A stretch of 64,000 nucleotides of DNA from Schistosoma mansoni. Taxonomy: Eukaryota; Platyhelminthes; Trematoda; Strigeidida; Schistosomatidae. The translations under genes were made by a program, and so were the position numbers. Of the stretch, positions 10,028-22,269 are shown piece after piece. The notes under the pieces were generated by a model that made no database searches, was not told where the DNA came from, and saw only the letters and a program-made list of their open reading frames with translations. The stretch is taken from assembly GCF_000237925.1 (NCBI RefSeq), contig NC_031497.1:11702512-11766511 (forward strand), read 5' to 3'. The stretch's first letter is position 1. Each line of letters opens with the position of its first letter.

Positions 10028-13000
10028 CTAAAAAGATAAACGAGAAATTTAAAAGATTGATGTTCTAAATTGGGGGTTGTATGGAAATAATAAAAATGTT
10101 AGTTTTCATAATGGTCACACTGATTATAGAACTACTAGGAACCTGGATAGCGACTCACAGAGTGATTCATAAACTCAGTATTTTATGATCTAACGAAAGT
10201 CCTCTTAGCTGGTGAAAAGCAGAGTCAGAATCTATTGTTAAATCCCTTCTAATTTGTCAGCTTAAAACTTTTTCTCATTGTGGGCTGAAATAAGATGAGG
10301 AAATGTTAAAAACCAAGAAGAACCAGCTCTGGTACGGCCAAGGGTGGGAAGAATCCTCTCTCCCTCTAGAAATGCTCTCACATAGCCAGGCGTTTATAGC
10401 TACTGTCAGGGAAATCCTACTTATTGCCTTCTCGTGGCGGAGGTGCTGTTTACGAAATTGAGAGGACGAAAACAGAATGTTCAGCGCCTTAACCGGGTTG
10501 GTGGATATGGAGGATCCACCTAGGGGAGTTGAAAAACCCCGATTCCAAACCAACGGTGCACATTGGTTCCAGGATCCTAAGGGAATAAAAGCTGTATGAA
10601 CCTATTATTGGTCACCAACTACCATGGGACTGCACTTCATAACGTTGCTCCACTGTCTTGTGGATTAGACCTTGAGGTCAAAGGCTTCGGGTGTGGCCTC
10701 CTAAGAAAACCACCTGATTCGGTTTAGGCACTCGGGCAGGATTCCAGCCCTCACACAAACCAAATGATTATTACTACTGGGAAAACTATTCTTGATTCAA
10801 CTCTCATTCAGAAAAACCCCACTCACAATCATTTGATAACATTCGTTCTTATTTCTCTTATACTATGTCACTTATGTATTACCTTTTATTTTCATTTTGC
10901 ACATTTTATACAGCGGCTCGCCTATGGTGGAAATCCTGTCCTATCTAAACGACCTCAATTCATTGATTGATCGAAAGTTGAATGTTACCTCCAAATACAA
11001 ATACTGAAAGTCTTTCTGAAACCAATTAACCTCCTTCAACGTTCGCACATTAATGCAGATCGGACAACAGATAGGATTAGCTATGGCTTTACAAAGCCTT
11101 AATATCGATATCTGTTGCCTATCCGAAACTCGTCTTCAAGACTCTAATGAAGTACTGCAAATTTTCTCTCTATCTGTCGCTTCGAAAAGCTTGTTTTACG
11201 TTTGTCGCGCTAGGGCTGAGGCAACACTGACCGACTGGATTCCCATTAACAAGCAGTTATATGTTGTTAGACTAGAAAGTTTCACCAAAGTGAGAAGTCA
11301 GCGTACGAAAAGATTTTTTTATCATTTACGCCTACGCTCTGACAGATTGAAACTCGGATCCGATCAAGGATGAGTTCTACCACCAATTATGTGTTCCTTT
11401 ACAGAAACTGTTCGACATATATTGTAGTACTAGCGGGACACTTGAATGAAAAAGCTGGGCATCTAGGCGCAGAAGATAGTCGTTTGGATGGCCGATGGGG
11501 ACTTGTTGGTCGCAGGTCGAATAACGGTAAAGTCACTTGCGGCTTCGCAAAACGTCCCGCTTTTATGCACTGGGTTTATTCAGGCTGCTTACAACTCACT
11601 GAAGCATACTGATCTACTCCGGGTGACAGCAAGTTTGACCTCAAACGAAGACTTTCACGCAATTAAATAGGGCAAAGCTTGCGTAAGAACCGAGAAGCCT
11701 GGTGGTCGGAGGACGCCAATGAGTCGGAAGCACCAGCTGCATCTGGTAACTGCTGGAGGCTCTTCCAACTCATCCGAGTCACTGGTAGCAAGAAGTCTGG
11801 TGTGAATGAAACAATCTGTGAAGATGACAAGATGCCAACCACTAACATCTGTCGACTTCTTGGAAGATGGGCAGAATTTTTTGAGGAGCACTTCAACTGG
11901 TCTGTTGCCCCGGCAACATCAATCAGACTGTCCTGCCCTCGATGGCCGGTGACGACTGATCCACCAAATGAGACGGAAGTCCGCAAGGAACTCCAACTCT
12001 TAAAGCGCTACACATCACTGGGCCCAGATGACTTACCTCCGGCTCTTTTTGAAGTTAGTGGTGACTTTCTGGTTAAGGAACCGAAAACTTTTACAAAGGT
12101 CTGACAATTAGAGAGTGTTCAAACGTCATGGAATGAGTCGATAGTTGTCCCTATCTTTAAGAAGGGTTCACGTTGTTCCTGTAACAACTATCGGAGGATA
12201 AGTCTACTTCCGATTGAGTCCAAACTATTGACTTCCATCGTACTTTGTGGGTTGTTCAAAACCCGAGAAACATTGACTCGCGAAGAGCATGCTGGTTTTC
12301 CTTCTGGTCGAGGATGTATTCATTATATCTTCATCCTCCGCCAAATGTTAGAACACTATCATACTTATCACAGGCCAACAATCGTAGTGTTTGTTCACAT
12401 TTGAGCCGTTTTCGATTCGTTGGACAAGAACTGTTTTTTGGAACTGTCTATTGAGGAAGGGTGTCTTGGAAGTTTATTAACATCTTGAAAGCCCTATATA
12501 CAAACACCTTTCTCCATTGTTCCTTTCAAGCACTTGTGTTAGACAGGGTTGCCTAGTCTCACCATTCCTCTTCAACTTTGCCATCGATGACGTTCTGGAA
12601 ACAGCTCTGATGGATGCACGCAATGGTGGTGGGGATCTGTTACCTAGAGGAAGACTTCTTGGCCTTGAGTATGCAAATGTTATTGTCTAACTGTGCGATG
12701 ACACCCAAACCATGCAATCCGCACTTAATCAGTTGGCAATCAGTGTCCGCAAGTACGGTATGTGCTTTGCACCTTCAAAGTGCAAAGTACTCGTACAAAA
12801 CTGGTAGGATTCTAATCCTGTGAGCAGACTAAAGTAGTTTAGAAGTTCGTGTATCTAGATAGCTGCATAAGTGCTGGTGGTGGCGTGAGTGATGAGATCG
12901 ATGCACGTATAGTGAAATCCAGAGCGGCTCATGCCAATCTGGGCCATCTTTGGCGCCTTCGTGATGTTAGTCTGGCTGTAAAAGGTTGCATCCACAACGC

Positions 13001-15017
13001 GTCGGTGAGAGCAGTTTTGCTCTATGCTTGTGAAACCTGGCCTCTCCGAGTTGAGGATGTTAGACGTCTTTCTGTGTTCGACCATCGTTGTCTCCGACAG
13101 ATTGCTGACATCCAGTGGCAACACCATGTTAGTAATGCAGAGGTTCAGCATCATGTGTTCAGGCACAGCGACGATAATTCAATTGGTGTCACTATCTTGA
13201 AACATCGACTTCGGTGGCTTGGATATGTCCTACGAATGTCGTCCCACAGAATTCCACGTCGTGCGTTATTTGCCGACACTGGGACTGGTTGAAAAGGTGA
13301 GGAGGTGGTCAGTTTATGACACGATGTGGTGCTATGAAAGAAAGCTGTGCAGGACTGGCTTGTGTTGGTCCTTCACGACTCCCTGGTTGGGGTCCTACAG
13401 ATGGTGCAACACAGTGACTAGAGACGTTATTAGATATGGCTCAAAATAGAAGCCAGTGGAGATTCCGCTGACTGTCTTTTACTTTCATAAAAATGAACGT
13501 AACTTTTTTAACTGAAAGGATGCTTTCTGGTTATATTTTTGCTAACTGAACTGCTTCCCTTATCATTATTTTTATTATTACTATTTTACACTGACACTAA
13601 TTTCTGTTCGTTGTTTTTCTTTTATTATACAGACTTTACATCCTCTATCTCTTCACAACATCATTGTTGTTGTGTGGCGCGTATGTATTTGGTCCCCCTT
13701 GTACCAATGTTTGTTTTCAAATAAATAATAATTGATAAAATGTAAGAATATTGAGTTTTTACAAAGGTACTACAGTGCAAATAAGTCACTATAATTTGCG
13801 GACAAAATCGACTAATATGATTTTGACCTCAGCCCATAAGGCATCTCATTTTGCGCAAATATATATGTTGAGTCGTTTTGATCGGTACTAGTAACCCGGG
13901 ATTCTGTTCACTACAAAAGCTTTTGTAACGTCTGATTACTTCAGTTGTCTTGGTTGGAGTGACTGAATGACTGAGTTGCACCGAATTAAAGACCTCATAA
14001 ACAATAAGCTGTTTCGATTTGCATATAGGGTCTCATGAAGGAAATTATTTTGACCCCCCACCTCATAATGTAAGTTCGTTTACTGTTTTTTGGTATGCAA
14101 CATCTTGGTTAAGACAAACAATTAAATGCCAGTTATTCAGTCGCCTTTAAGTGACAATACGCTGGTCATTTAAAACAAGTATACAGAAAGTAACGTGTGA
14201 AATAGTAAGGCTTTGGTGAGTACCTACATATCTGGAAGCAAACAGGATTGTTACTTTTTATTATTACTTCAAAATAGTTTAGTTTTTTAAGCAATATACA
14301 GATACGACAAGTAAGCAACAAGGCGAGTGTCATAGTACGTACTTTAAACATTTAGGACGTGAAATCGAGAACGAAAATTTTAAAATTACTTACAACGGAT
14401 ATTACATTCTCCTTTAGCTCGGATGAAGAGAAAAGATCATCCCCAATTATGAGACTATCAGTTGTCCCATGGCCTCGAATTACAAACAAAGATGTATGTA
14501 GTTGCTCTCTAACAGTATCTACAAGATTGTTTTTCGAAAATGACGTTGGGATAGGGAATTTCCCTGAAACCTCCTGGTAGAATGCTTTACCCAGTTTATT
14601 TTGTAAACGATGAACGATTCGTTTGTCGGCAAGAAATATATCAAAAGTGCCAGCCAGTCGACGTTTGGCGGCAAAAGTTTGGTAAGCTACTTTTAATTCA
14701 CGCAGAGGTAAAAATGTCACTTCAGGTGCGTCCAAGTGAGAAAGTTCTGACTTTTTCAAATCCATATTCCAACGTCGTTTCCAAGATTCTGTAGTGCGTT
14801 CATAATCATCTTTGCGAAAATCTTTAACTATCAAACAGATAGACAGATTTTTTGAACGATGTGGTAAGTTTACACGAATAATTTTTGGAATGGATAATTT
14901 GCTTACTACAACAAGATGTACACTGTCAGGAATTAAGTTTAGAGTTTTGAGTTTCCCTTCAGGTTTCTTGAAACCATTATCTGTGATGTTATTTAAATTT
15001 TCTTTGATAATATCCAT
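9608..15017 (-). CDS. RSL1D1: Ribosomal L1 domain-containing protein 1 (RSL1D1-like), two exons
   Basis: Exons 14394-15017 and 9608-10027 join in phase 0 to give 347 residues. RSL1D1/Cic1-family proteins are nucleolar, contain a ribosomal-protein-L1 fold and act in pre-rRNA processing and nucleolar regulation. Family signs in exon 1 are RVNLPHRSKNLSICLIVKD, LAGTFDIFLADKRIVHRL (human has LLSSFDFFLTDARIRRLL) and GKAFYQEVSGKFPIP. Exon 2 supplies CEKICSEWPGGG, like human LSEKLPEKW. The tail is basic (RRNKRISRRKFAKI), fitting a nuclear protein. The start is uncertain: the ATG at 15017 directly follows a splice-acceptor-like TTTTTAG, and the human protein has ~25 more residues of fold before this point, so a short upstream exon probably exists. 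The intron (10028-14393) is 4.4 kb and hosts an RTE LINE on the opposite strand. Confidence 0.85.
10028..10319. other. RSL1D1 intron, non-repeat part
   Basis: Intronic sequence between exon 2 and the RTE copy. No other feature is seen. Confidence 0.5.
10320..13733 (+). mobile_element. RTE-clade LINE, full-length but decayed, in RSL1D1 intron
   Basis: It has the same parts in the same order as the intact element at 34481. The 5' UTR (CTGGTACGGCCAAGGGTGGG from about 10327) runs to about 11030. Endonuclease sequence begins NVRTLMQIGQQIGLAM at about 11040, with CCLSETRLQDSNEVLQ following. RT sequence runs from about 11690 to 13450, including SLGPDDLPPALFE and CISAGGGVSDEIDARI. The 3' UTR is TTGTACCAATGTTTG with a TAAATAAT tail. 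Many stops, frame changes and internal deletions (for example within the endonuclease near 11200) make it non-functional. It lies antisense to the host gene. Confidence 0.9.
13734..14393. other. RSL1D1 intron, 5' part
   Basis: Intronic sequence between the LINE tail and exon 1. No other feature is recognised. Confidence 0.5.
14394..15017 (-). CDS. RSL1D1: RSL1D1 exon 1 (first recognised)
   Basis: 208 codons end at the donor GTAAGT (14393 downward), after the sequence for KENVISV. The frame is open across the exon and beyond the donor, but similarity to the family stops at the splice site. Confidence 0.85.
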
Positions 15018-16869
15018 CTAAAAAGGATAAAACCAGGTGAGTAATCACTGTTAATCAGAACCCAAGGAGAGATAACTACTGTTAAGGCTAGAAACGAAAA
15101 CCAGCCGTCCAGACTTGTTATGGTTACAATCCACAGAAAGATGATTGGAAAGATAACCCCACCACGCTGGTCACGATCACAGTTCAGATTAAAGAGACAG
15201 TCCAATTGTCATAACAGTAGAAGGATTGGTGCAACCAATTTTAAACCAAGAATATTGACGTCAGTAGTTGTATAATCCCTAATGAAGTCTCGAGAACCAA
15301 GCAAAAGAAAATCAGACTTTTCATACCTTAACTAAAATGCATTGACCAAATATTTAATATTCGTCCTGTTTTTGCCTATAAATATATCTACCGACAACTG
15401 CCCTTGGTTGTATTCCAAGATATAATGCCTGCATTCGACCAGTTATTCAACAGGTTTTATGACTAGCTGAAATGTGTGCCAAAGAAGTATGTTGACCATC
15501 AAAAAGCTCTACTCTTACATTTTTAGATGAGAATATGGAAGACTCTTTTGAACTCGTATCAAAAATGACCACTCTCATTTTTATTTCATTTCGTGAGATA
15601 AAATTCTAGAAACAACTTTAATTGTCTGAATATCCAGGGATTCTTTTATCAGTAGATGAAATTTTCAACCTAACCTACCACGATGGCATATTTTATATTT
15701 GGTGAAGACACGTCATATCTTGAGTATTCCGAGCTCACAGCCTGTCTAGCCGTGAATATTTTGGATGCGCTGTTTCCGAATCGGCCCGTGTCGCAAACAC
15801 AGTAGACTAGACTGAAAAACTAGAATTGTAGTGATGTAGGTTTCTTTATTTCTCAATACTAAATCTCGGACATCAATCTTTTATATTTGCCTCCTCGTCC
15901 CTCAATTTGCGAAATACTTCATCTCCCCTAATCTCTTTTTACAGACTAATTTTTCTCCTATCGTCGTCTGCATTGTGGCAGCTTAAACAGACTTCAGAGT
16001 TTTGAAGATATTTGTATAAGAGGTAAAAGCAGAATAGTTACAGATGTCGCTATAGTAGCTATAAGATTAAAAATACTTCACCTTAATGCCTTCTAAGTAA
16101 ATGACCACATTCCAGATTAAATGAGATTTTTCCCCAACAACTTTGCATGAATGTGATGGTCAACTTCGATGATTAGTGAATATTGTTAAATACACAACGG
16201 AATATGACTGACAGACCATGAGAGCATCAAAAGAAAGTTCCGGACTATCTCAGCAACCTGGATAAGAAAAATATCTGCGTTCGTCACTAACGCACATCAT
16301 TTTAACGCTCATGTTCTGAAAGCTGCATTGTGTCTTAAATATTAGAAAACTTCAATTAACTATTGAGTGCCAGAAAAATAAAATGCATCAATGGGAAGTT
16401 ACAGTGTTCTTGCATTTGAAATGGCTTCTGGCCTGGATAAAATGCTTTGAACTACTATTATTCTAAATTTATTGCAATACATGACATACAACAGTCTGCT
16501 ATGCGCTCAAAGTAGTAGTACGAAAGGGGATGATAGAAAGTAGTACTCTAATCAGTAAAATAGTGTCAAACGCACATAATGTGAAACAAAACTGCACGCA
16601 AAACATGGAACTAATTGCATGAGAAATGGGGTTCGCAAAATTTGGCCCCACATGCCTCGTTTGAATCCGTTTCTACTATCTGGGTACAAGTATACCTTAA
16701 TGACGGCTATTACGATTAAAATACTACAATTTTGCTGACTTCTATAGGTAGCTGGGCTTTTGAGTGATCCTGCAACTAATTCAGATATCTGGGTTTGGCG
16801 GAGAGAGACGCCGCGAGCACGACTTACTATCGTAACGAGCAGTACAAAAAATGCGCAATGAAGCAAGCC
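15018..16869. other. Region upstream of RSL1D1
   Basis: Probable promoter and 5' UTR region of RSL1D1, possibly with an unrecognised first exon. No convincing exon, RNA gene or repeat was found. Confidence 0.4.
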
Positions 16870-17880
16870 TTCAATCCAATATCTAATATCTTTATCATGA
16901 AGTTGCGTTAGCCCTGAATGGGCCCCCTGTGTTGTTTAAGCTGATGTCTAAGCTCTTAGTGGTCACAAGCCCATGACCACACTCTGAGGAAACAATCGGG
17001 AGGGAAGTGCCTAGTCTCAAATGAGGCAGAGCTATCATACCATGGCATTTGGAAAGATCAAGTTTTAACCCAATATTTGCTGTCCATCCCTCTTTTATTG
17101 TGAGGCTCTTTTGAAGCTCAATTAAATCCTCTTCGTTTTTTACAGACCTAATTTTCGCATGGACTGTACAGAATAGTACTGTTGAGTTAATTTCATCTGA
17201 AAAGTCATTGATAAAGATTAAGAGCGGGAGTAGACCTTAGATTTTGAGACTCACTAACGTGCCTGAATCCTATTTGCCTTGGTACGGAGTGTTCTTTCCT
17301 CCAGGTAATTTTGAAGTCAGGATAAAAGTAGGTCAGTAAAGCAACAACCTTTGATAAGAGAAGTATATGAGGTACTGTGTCAGAGACTTTCGCGAAATCA
17401 AGGGATATTATGTGAACCGGTATCTTTGGTCCTAGAATGTAGTCTATCAGTCCCATAATATGAGAGGATCGAATTGACATGACGTGTATTTACTAAACTC
17501 CTGTTGAGGTTCATGGAGAACGTTGCTTTTATTCATATACCCCCATTTGTTCATTTTCCAGCCCTTCCATTATTTTCGACAGTATTGGGAGTGATGCAAC
17601 TAGTCTGTAGTAGACTAGAACTTTACCATCGCCTTCTCTGAAGAATGAAGAGAGAGTAGACTGCTTCCATCCAGTTGGCAGCTAGTGTGACCCTAGTGGG
17701 TGTCTGAACAGGTCTCAGACGGGTGTGTTGCAAGGCTCTGAGCACTGTTTCAAGATTACATGTCGGATCTTGCCACAATTACAACTTATTTATTCAAAAC
17801 ACAACTGGAGTGAGTTCAATACCCCAAAATCATTGCGATCAACCGTGCCAGTTAATTAAGGTCTACCGAGAAGGCTTGAT
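16870..17880 (-). mobile_element. CR1-like LINE remnant (reverse transcriptase)
   Basis: On the minus strand the CR1/jockey RT order can be followed. LASLPILSKIMEG (cf. ISLTSVVSKIMEK) lies at about 17600. ISLDFAKVSDTVPHILLLSK, the motif A region, is at about 17400. GLLPLLIFINDFSDEINST is at about 17210, where the FADD motif region is altered, followed by LKLDLSKCHGM near 17040. There are several frame breaks. Both ends are truncated and there is no endonuclease. Confidence 0.75.
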
Positions 17881-18086
17881 ATAAGAGGTTATTGGCTGTC
17901 CCAAGTTCTGTATCGCCACACTGCATGATAATCCACCACATTCTTTGCGAATCGACAGCTTTCTTTCAAACCGAAAGTGGCTACTGTACAGGAGGAACTA
18001 AATCCGATCAAATGTCCGAGACTTCTCATACTGTCAGTTGGGCATAAACCTTGACAGAAGTCACACCAGTGAGATTTCGGTCTAGG

Positions 18087-18192
18087 TGTAGTGAACAAGA
18101 ACACGAGTGAAGACAATCGAATTTATTTGAGCACAAAATTACAGACTATCTCACTAAATCTGACAGCCATACAGTAAACAGTTAATTTGTAC
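18087..18192 (+). repeat. Dispersed MITE-like repeat, copy D (5' third only)
   Basis: GTGTAGTGAACAAGAACACGAG through CATACAGTAAACAGTTAATTTG matches the start of copies A and F. It is then cut off by the left arm of a large inverted repeat. Confidence 0.6.
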
Positions 18193-18195
18193 GAA

Positions 18196-18776
18196 TTTAT
18201 CATCAAGCTGTACAGTTATATATATATATGAAAATGTTTTATTAAATTACTAATTCTCGTGAGGAAATGTGGACACTAATAACCAAGATTATAATAAGAT
18301 GGTTAAAATGAATAAAATGTTTTGGTTACAATAATTAAAGGTCATAGAGGTGTAAAAATAAATAAGATGATCTGATGAGTATTCATGAATAAAATAATGA
18401 GAATATAAGNNNNNNNNNNNNNNNNNNNNNNNNNNNNNNNNNNNNNNNNNNNNNNNNNNNNNNNNNNNNNNNNNNNNNNNNNNNNNNNNNNNNNNNNNNN
18501 NNNNNNNNNNNNNNNNNNNNNNNNNNNNNNNNNNNNNNNNNNNNNNNNNNNNNNNNNNNNNNNNNNNNNNNNNNNNNNNNNNNNNNNNNNNNNNNNNNNN
18601 NNNNNNNNNTTTATTTTTACACCTCTATGACCTTTAATTATTGTAACCAAAACATTTTATTCATTTTAATCATCTTATTATAATCTTAGTTATTAGTGTC
18701 CACATTTCCTCACGGGAATTAGTACTTTAATAAAACATTTTCATATATATATAACTGTACAGCTTGATAATAAATT
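18196..18776. repeat. Large inverted repeat flanking assembly gap 1
   Basis: The left arm (about 18196-18364) and right arm (about 18610-18776) are inverted copies with only a few differences. Shared words are GGTCATAGAGGTGTAAAAATA and AAATGTGGACACTAATAACC. The apex is ~45 bp plus the 200-N gap. A fold-back element or true hairpin is possible. A mis-joined assembly is equally possible, because the gap lies exactly at the apex. Confidence 0.75.
18410..18609. other. Assembly gap (200 N)
   Basis: A run of exactly 200 N, typical of a gap of unknown size. Confidence 0.99.
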
Positions 18777-19853
18777 CCTTGAAAAGAGATCCCTTCCCTG
18801 AACTCCTTGTTGTTGTTGTCTCGTCGTCGAAGATTTCAACACACCACACGTTAATTGGATAGAGATTACAGCTTCAGGTAGAAGTATTGACGACAACCTA
18901 TAATCTACTATTATCCGGTGTCTATCTGCACGATGTTTAGCAAGACTGACACACATTTACTTGGAACAAAAACCATCACTGTTGGACCTTGCCTTCATAT
19001 ACCACTGTGGTGATGTTGCCCACGTTAAGTACATACCTCCACTAGCGGACAATGATCAAATAATATCGTGCTTTAGGTTTAAGATACACAATATGCAGTA
19101 TGTGTCTGCTTCACCTCATCCCAATATCTGGAGGTCTAATATTCTGGCAATCAAAGACTGTGGTATCTCAACACAATAATTGGTTAATGTAGCTGGATTG
19201 CCTAGGGACGAATGGAGTAAGTTTTGAGCTAAATTCAAGGCCCTAACGTTACTGATTATTCCATGGTAAACACGTAAGCCATCAACCGCAATGCCCTCCA
19301 TAAATCAACAAATAAATACGAAAGCTTCTACAGCTCAAGAAACATTTTAAGGTACTATGTCTAACAAAGATTCGTGAATCTTTTCGGTGGTAGTACCGGA
19401 AAATCAGGAATATATGTAGGAAGACAGTAGTTGAGTTCCTCACTACTTACGAAAGGCATTTGGTATACGATTGCTGCACTTGACCAGAATGATAGTTTTA
19501 GTAAGAAAACGTAGTGATTGAGTTACCAGCCACTGTAGTGTAGGTATTCCGATAAACTAGTCGAGTTAGATATAACCAGATATGAAATCATACTATTTCA
19601 GCTAGATTTACCCTCCGGATGTTGTTATCAACACTGTCCGTGAACGCACTGTCAAGATACTAACTAAAGGAGATGTGATTGTGACTAAGGAAGCTGTTCT
19701 TCAATTACATATTCACCTTGAACTTGTTAGGTCACAGGGCACTGGTGGGTTATATGAATGATTGCAATGACTGCTTTGGAACATTATTTCACGATCACTT
19801 ACGGAGCTGCTCAAAATTTCGCTTTCTCAGATGGTCTTGAAGTTCGGGTTCTA
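18777..19853 (+). mobile_element. CR1-like LINE remnant (endonuclease part)
   Basis: In one plus frame DFNTPHVNWIEITASGRSID (about 18831) precedes QKPSLLDLAFIYHCGD and YIPPLADNDQIISCF (about 18965-19075). This is the order of the end of a CR1-type endonuclease (GDFN..W, SLLDLV, PPLG.SDH). SDH reads NDQ and stops are present. The stretch 19340-19853 is poorly resolved. Confidence 0.6.
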
Positions 19854-20525
19854 AAACAAAATCTAGAAACAATGGGTTAATAAGCAGTGAACCTAGGAAT
19901 GGTCAGCAGTATTTTATTGACAGTAAGTCTCTTGCACGTGTGTAGGCACGAAATGACTTGGAGCGAATAGTAAGAGATTCCTTGAAAGTAACTGCCTATT
20001 GCAATCCAGCTGCTGTCAAAGATTTCCGAGCGTTATGGTCACTGCGTTGAGCATACAAATGCGTTGACGAATCAATCTTCCGGGTTTTACACCACACCTA
20101 TATGAGACCTCGCTGAGAGTATCACATTCAAGCAGCTAGTACATGTCTAACCAACGATGCTACCACAATCGAGAGTGCTTAACGCATGGAAACTGAGTTA
20201 GTGATCGATCCTTTTAAACTCTCCCGAGATAGGCGCTCAAAACTCTTAAAACTTTTGCCCCAATCGTAGAACTCCAGATGACCTTGTATTGGCATTCCGT
20301 ATCTCGAATGACGATTTGAATTTTAGCATGTCATATCCTCTTGTTTCCTTCAGAACCAATCATATCTGAATCCGCACCAAGAAGGTTCAAAAACTGCGAC
20401 CAAATAAACTCAGAGTGGGATTCCGTTTTCTTCATTGAGAGGACAATGATTGGAATGCCCTACTCGAACAAGTAGTATCAGCCCTAGCAGTAAACGCTTT
20501 TAAGGAAAGGCTGGAATTTTAATGG
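19854..20525 (+). mobile_element. CR1-like LINE remnant (RT C-terminus), duplicate of 57462-58133
   Basis: RNDLERIVRDSLKVTAYCNP (cf. ERDLGVIVS.SLKPS.HC), then DESIFRVLHHTYMRPR, and finally DWNALLEQVVSALAVNAFKE (cf. WN.LP..VV.A.SV..FK) mark the CR1-type C-terminus. It carries stops and is dead. The whole stretch is >99% identical to 57462-58133 because it lies in a recent duplication, not because of a second insertion. Confidence 0.8.
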
Positions 20526-21423
20526 ACAACGAGCTGTAAGGGTTACATATATCAGACGACCTACTACATTATTAATGAAGACTGAAACCAATTGGTAATC
20601 TCAAGAACATAAGTGGTGATTTAGTTTTAAATGGGTCATCATGTAGTCCTCATGAATGAAGTTGCTTAGTGGATAAAGCTTTAGGATCAATCCAAAGACA
20701 CATAGATATTTCGCTCGCATGACAATCAGTGTGTTCATCACGCCAAATACAAATAAAGAACATATATACATAAACATTCGTTTACTCAGGACTACATTCC
20801 TATAATAACACTCCATAGACACACCTCAAAGCATCTTCCGTCGATGAACATACTCCGTAGCCTTGGTAGTATGCTCTCCCAAGATTAAAGGTTACACTGT
20901 AAACAACCCAAGACATTCTATCCACAAATTACCATGTGTATTAGAATCAACAATGTGAATCAGAACAAACTTCTTTGGTGTCGAGAACTACATTTAGTCG
21001 GCATATCCACTGTGTAACTTTAAATCATCGGTATTTAGAACTTGAACCACAGGTTTTCCAACATTACTCACCGCGACTCTCGTGGCTAAACGAAAGTCTT
21101 CCCACGATAATTTATAACTCCTGCCAACTCTAAACTATTCATGCTCGAACGCACAATCTTCCCCTCCAATAATTCTTGCGAAGTTGTAGTGACCTGCTTT
21201 TCCTGACGAGAACGCGATTGGTATAATGGAAACGATTATTATTATAACCAATTGTACCAGTGATTGTTTTACTGTACTCGTTTTTGTTTAACTGTATCAA
21301 AATCACTTCTCGTTCTGTTGTCCATCTTGTTTATGAAGACGCTCTTTCGCTCTAGCGTTTTGACTGTAATCTTTGGCACGTCTCGGTATTCTTTCGATAC
21401 CACGAGATCGCTAACAAATATAG
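20526..21423 (-). pseudogene. LRP2BP: Partial copy of the LRP2BP exon 3 region and upstream DNA
   Basis: Bases to about 20892 match 58134-58500 and include 20825-20892, the first 60-odd bases (read from the intron 3 side) of LRP2BP exon 3 with its donor site. From about 20901 to 21423 the match moves to 60327-60848, so exons 1-2 and ~1.8 kb are missing. Identity is ~98-99%. Lacking exons 1 and 2, this piece cannot make protein. The full gene at 40842-59020 is the parent. Confidence 0.85.
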
Positions 21424-21749
21424 TGAGGATACAACGGATATTCTAGTTTTACAACTGGACACCAGTAGCACCTTCTATGTTCGATCGTTCCCAGTCAGAT
21501 AGAAATCAGAAGTCAGACGAGAAGAGGCAGGAAAGATATATTTGATTCGTTACCAATATATCGAGGACCTTTTCTATGAGCTGGCTAATGAAACGTAGGA
21601 GCTGTGTCCCACGCCGTGTTGAAACGTGATCTGGTGCGGATGCATGACCGAAAGCCTTCAGTTAAACAAGTCCACTTAAACAACGTGATCAGCATCCAAT
21701 GTCGAACACTTAATGAGCTATTGATTTTGGGGAATTATTTACAGCTACA
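21424..21749 (-). repeat. 3' LTR of the Boudicca-type element
   Basis: 326 bp, running from TGAGGATACAACGG to TTTACAGCTACA on the plus strand. Confidence 0.92.
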
Positions 21750-22269
21750 GATCACTCCCCCCCTAGTGAGGTAGTGATGCCCCTAAGACGTGACCAGCCA
21801 GAAGTTTAAACCCAACGAGTTTGTCGTTGGTAAACACTCTTCTGATAGCTTGCTTCGTTTAGCAGCGTCTGGTCGTCTTTCCTTAAACTATGGGACCAAA
21901 ATGTACAACGTAGCAATAAAGAAATATAGTACAATGAAAATTTCGGTTCCTTGCGAAACTTCGTCGTTCTTTTCCAGCCGTCCTGGAAAAGAGGAAAAAT
22001 AGAACGTGTGAGTGCATGTCGAAAATACACTCGTACTTGCGTAAGGACACAAGATGAGCGGAAAAAAATAAACTGATACACTTACAAACAGCGTAAAAGC
22101 GATCGGAAAAAAAGGTTTTCTTTTGGTTTTTTCAATATATAAATGTATACGCTCAAAAAAAATGTTTTGTTTTTTTTTTGTTTTTTTTTATATAAATAAA
22201 AAAAAATGAGCATATTAAAAAAAATTTATAATAAACTATGAAAGGGTAATTCAAGATAAAGCTTATGTC

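Noticed and set aside
18342-18650. Frame spanning assembly gap 1
   Set aside because: Made almost wholly of N; meaningless.
20601-20822. 73-codon minus frame, identical at 58209-58430, as a conserved gene
   Set aside because: Identity is due to the recent duplication; the frame is LRP2BP intron sequence.
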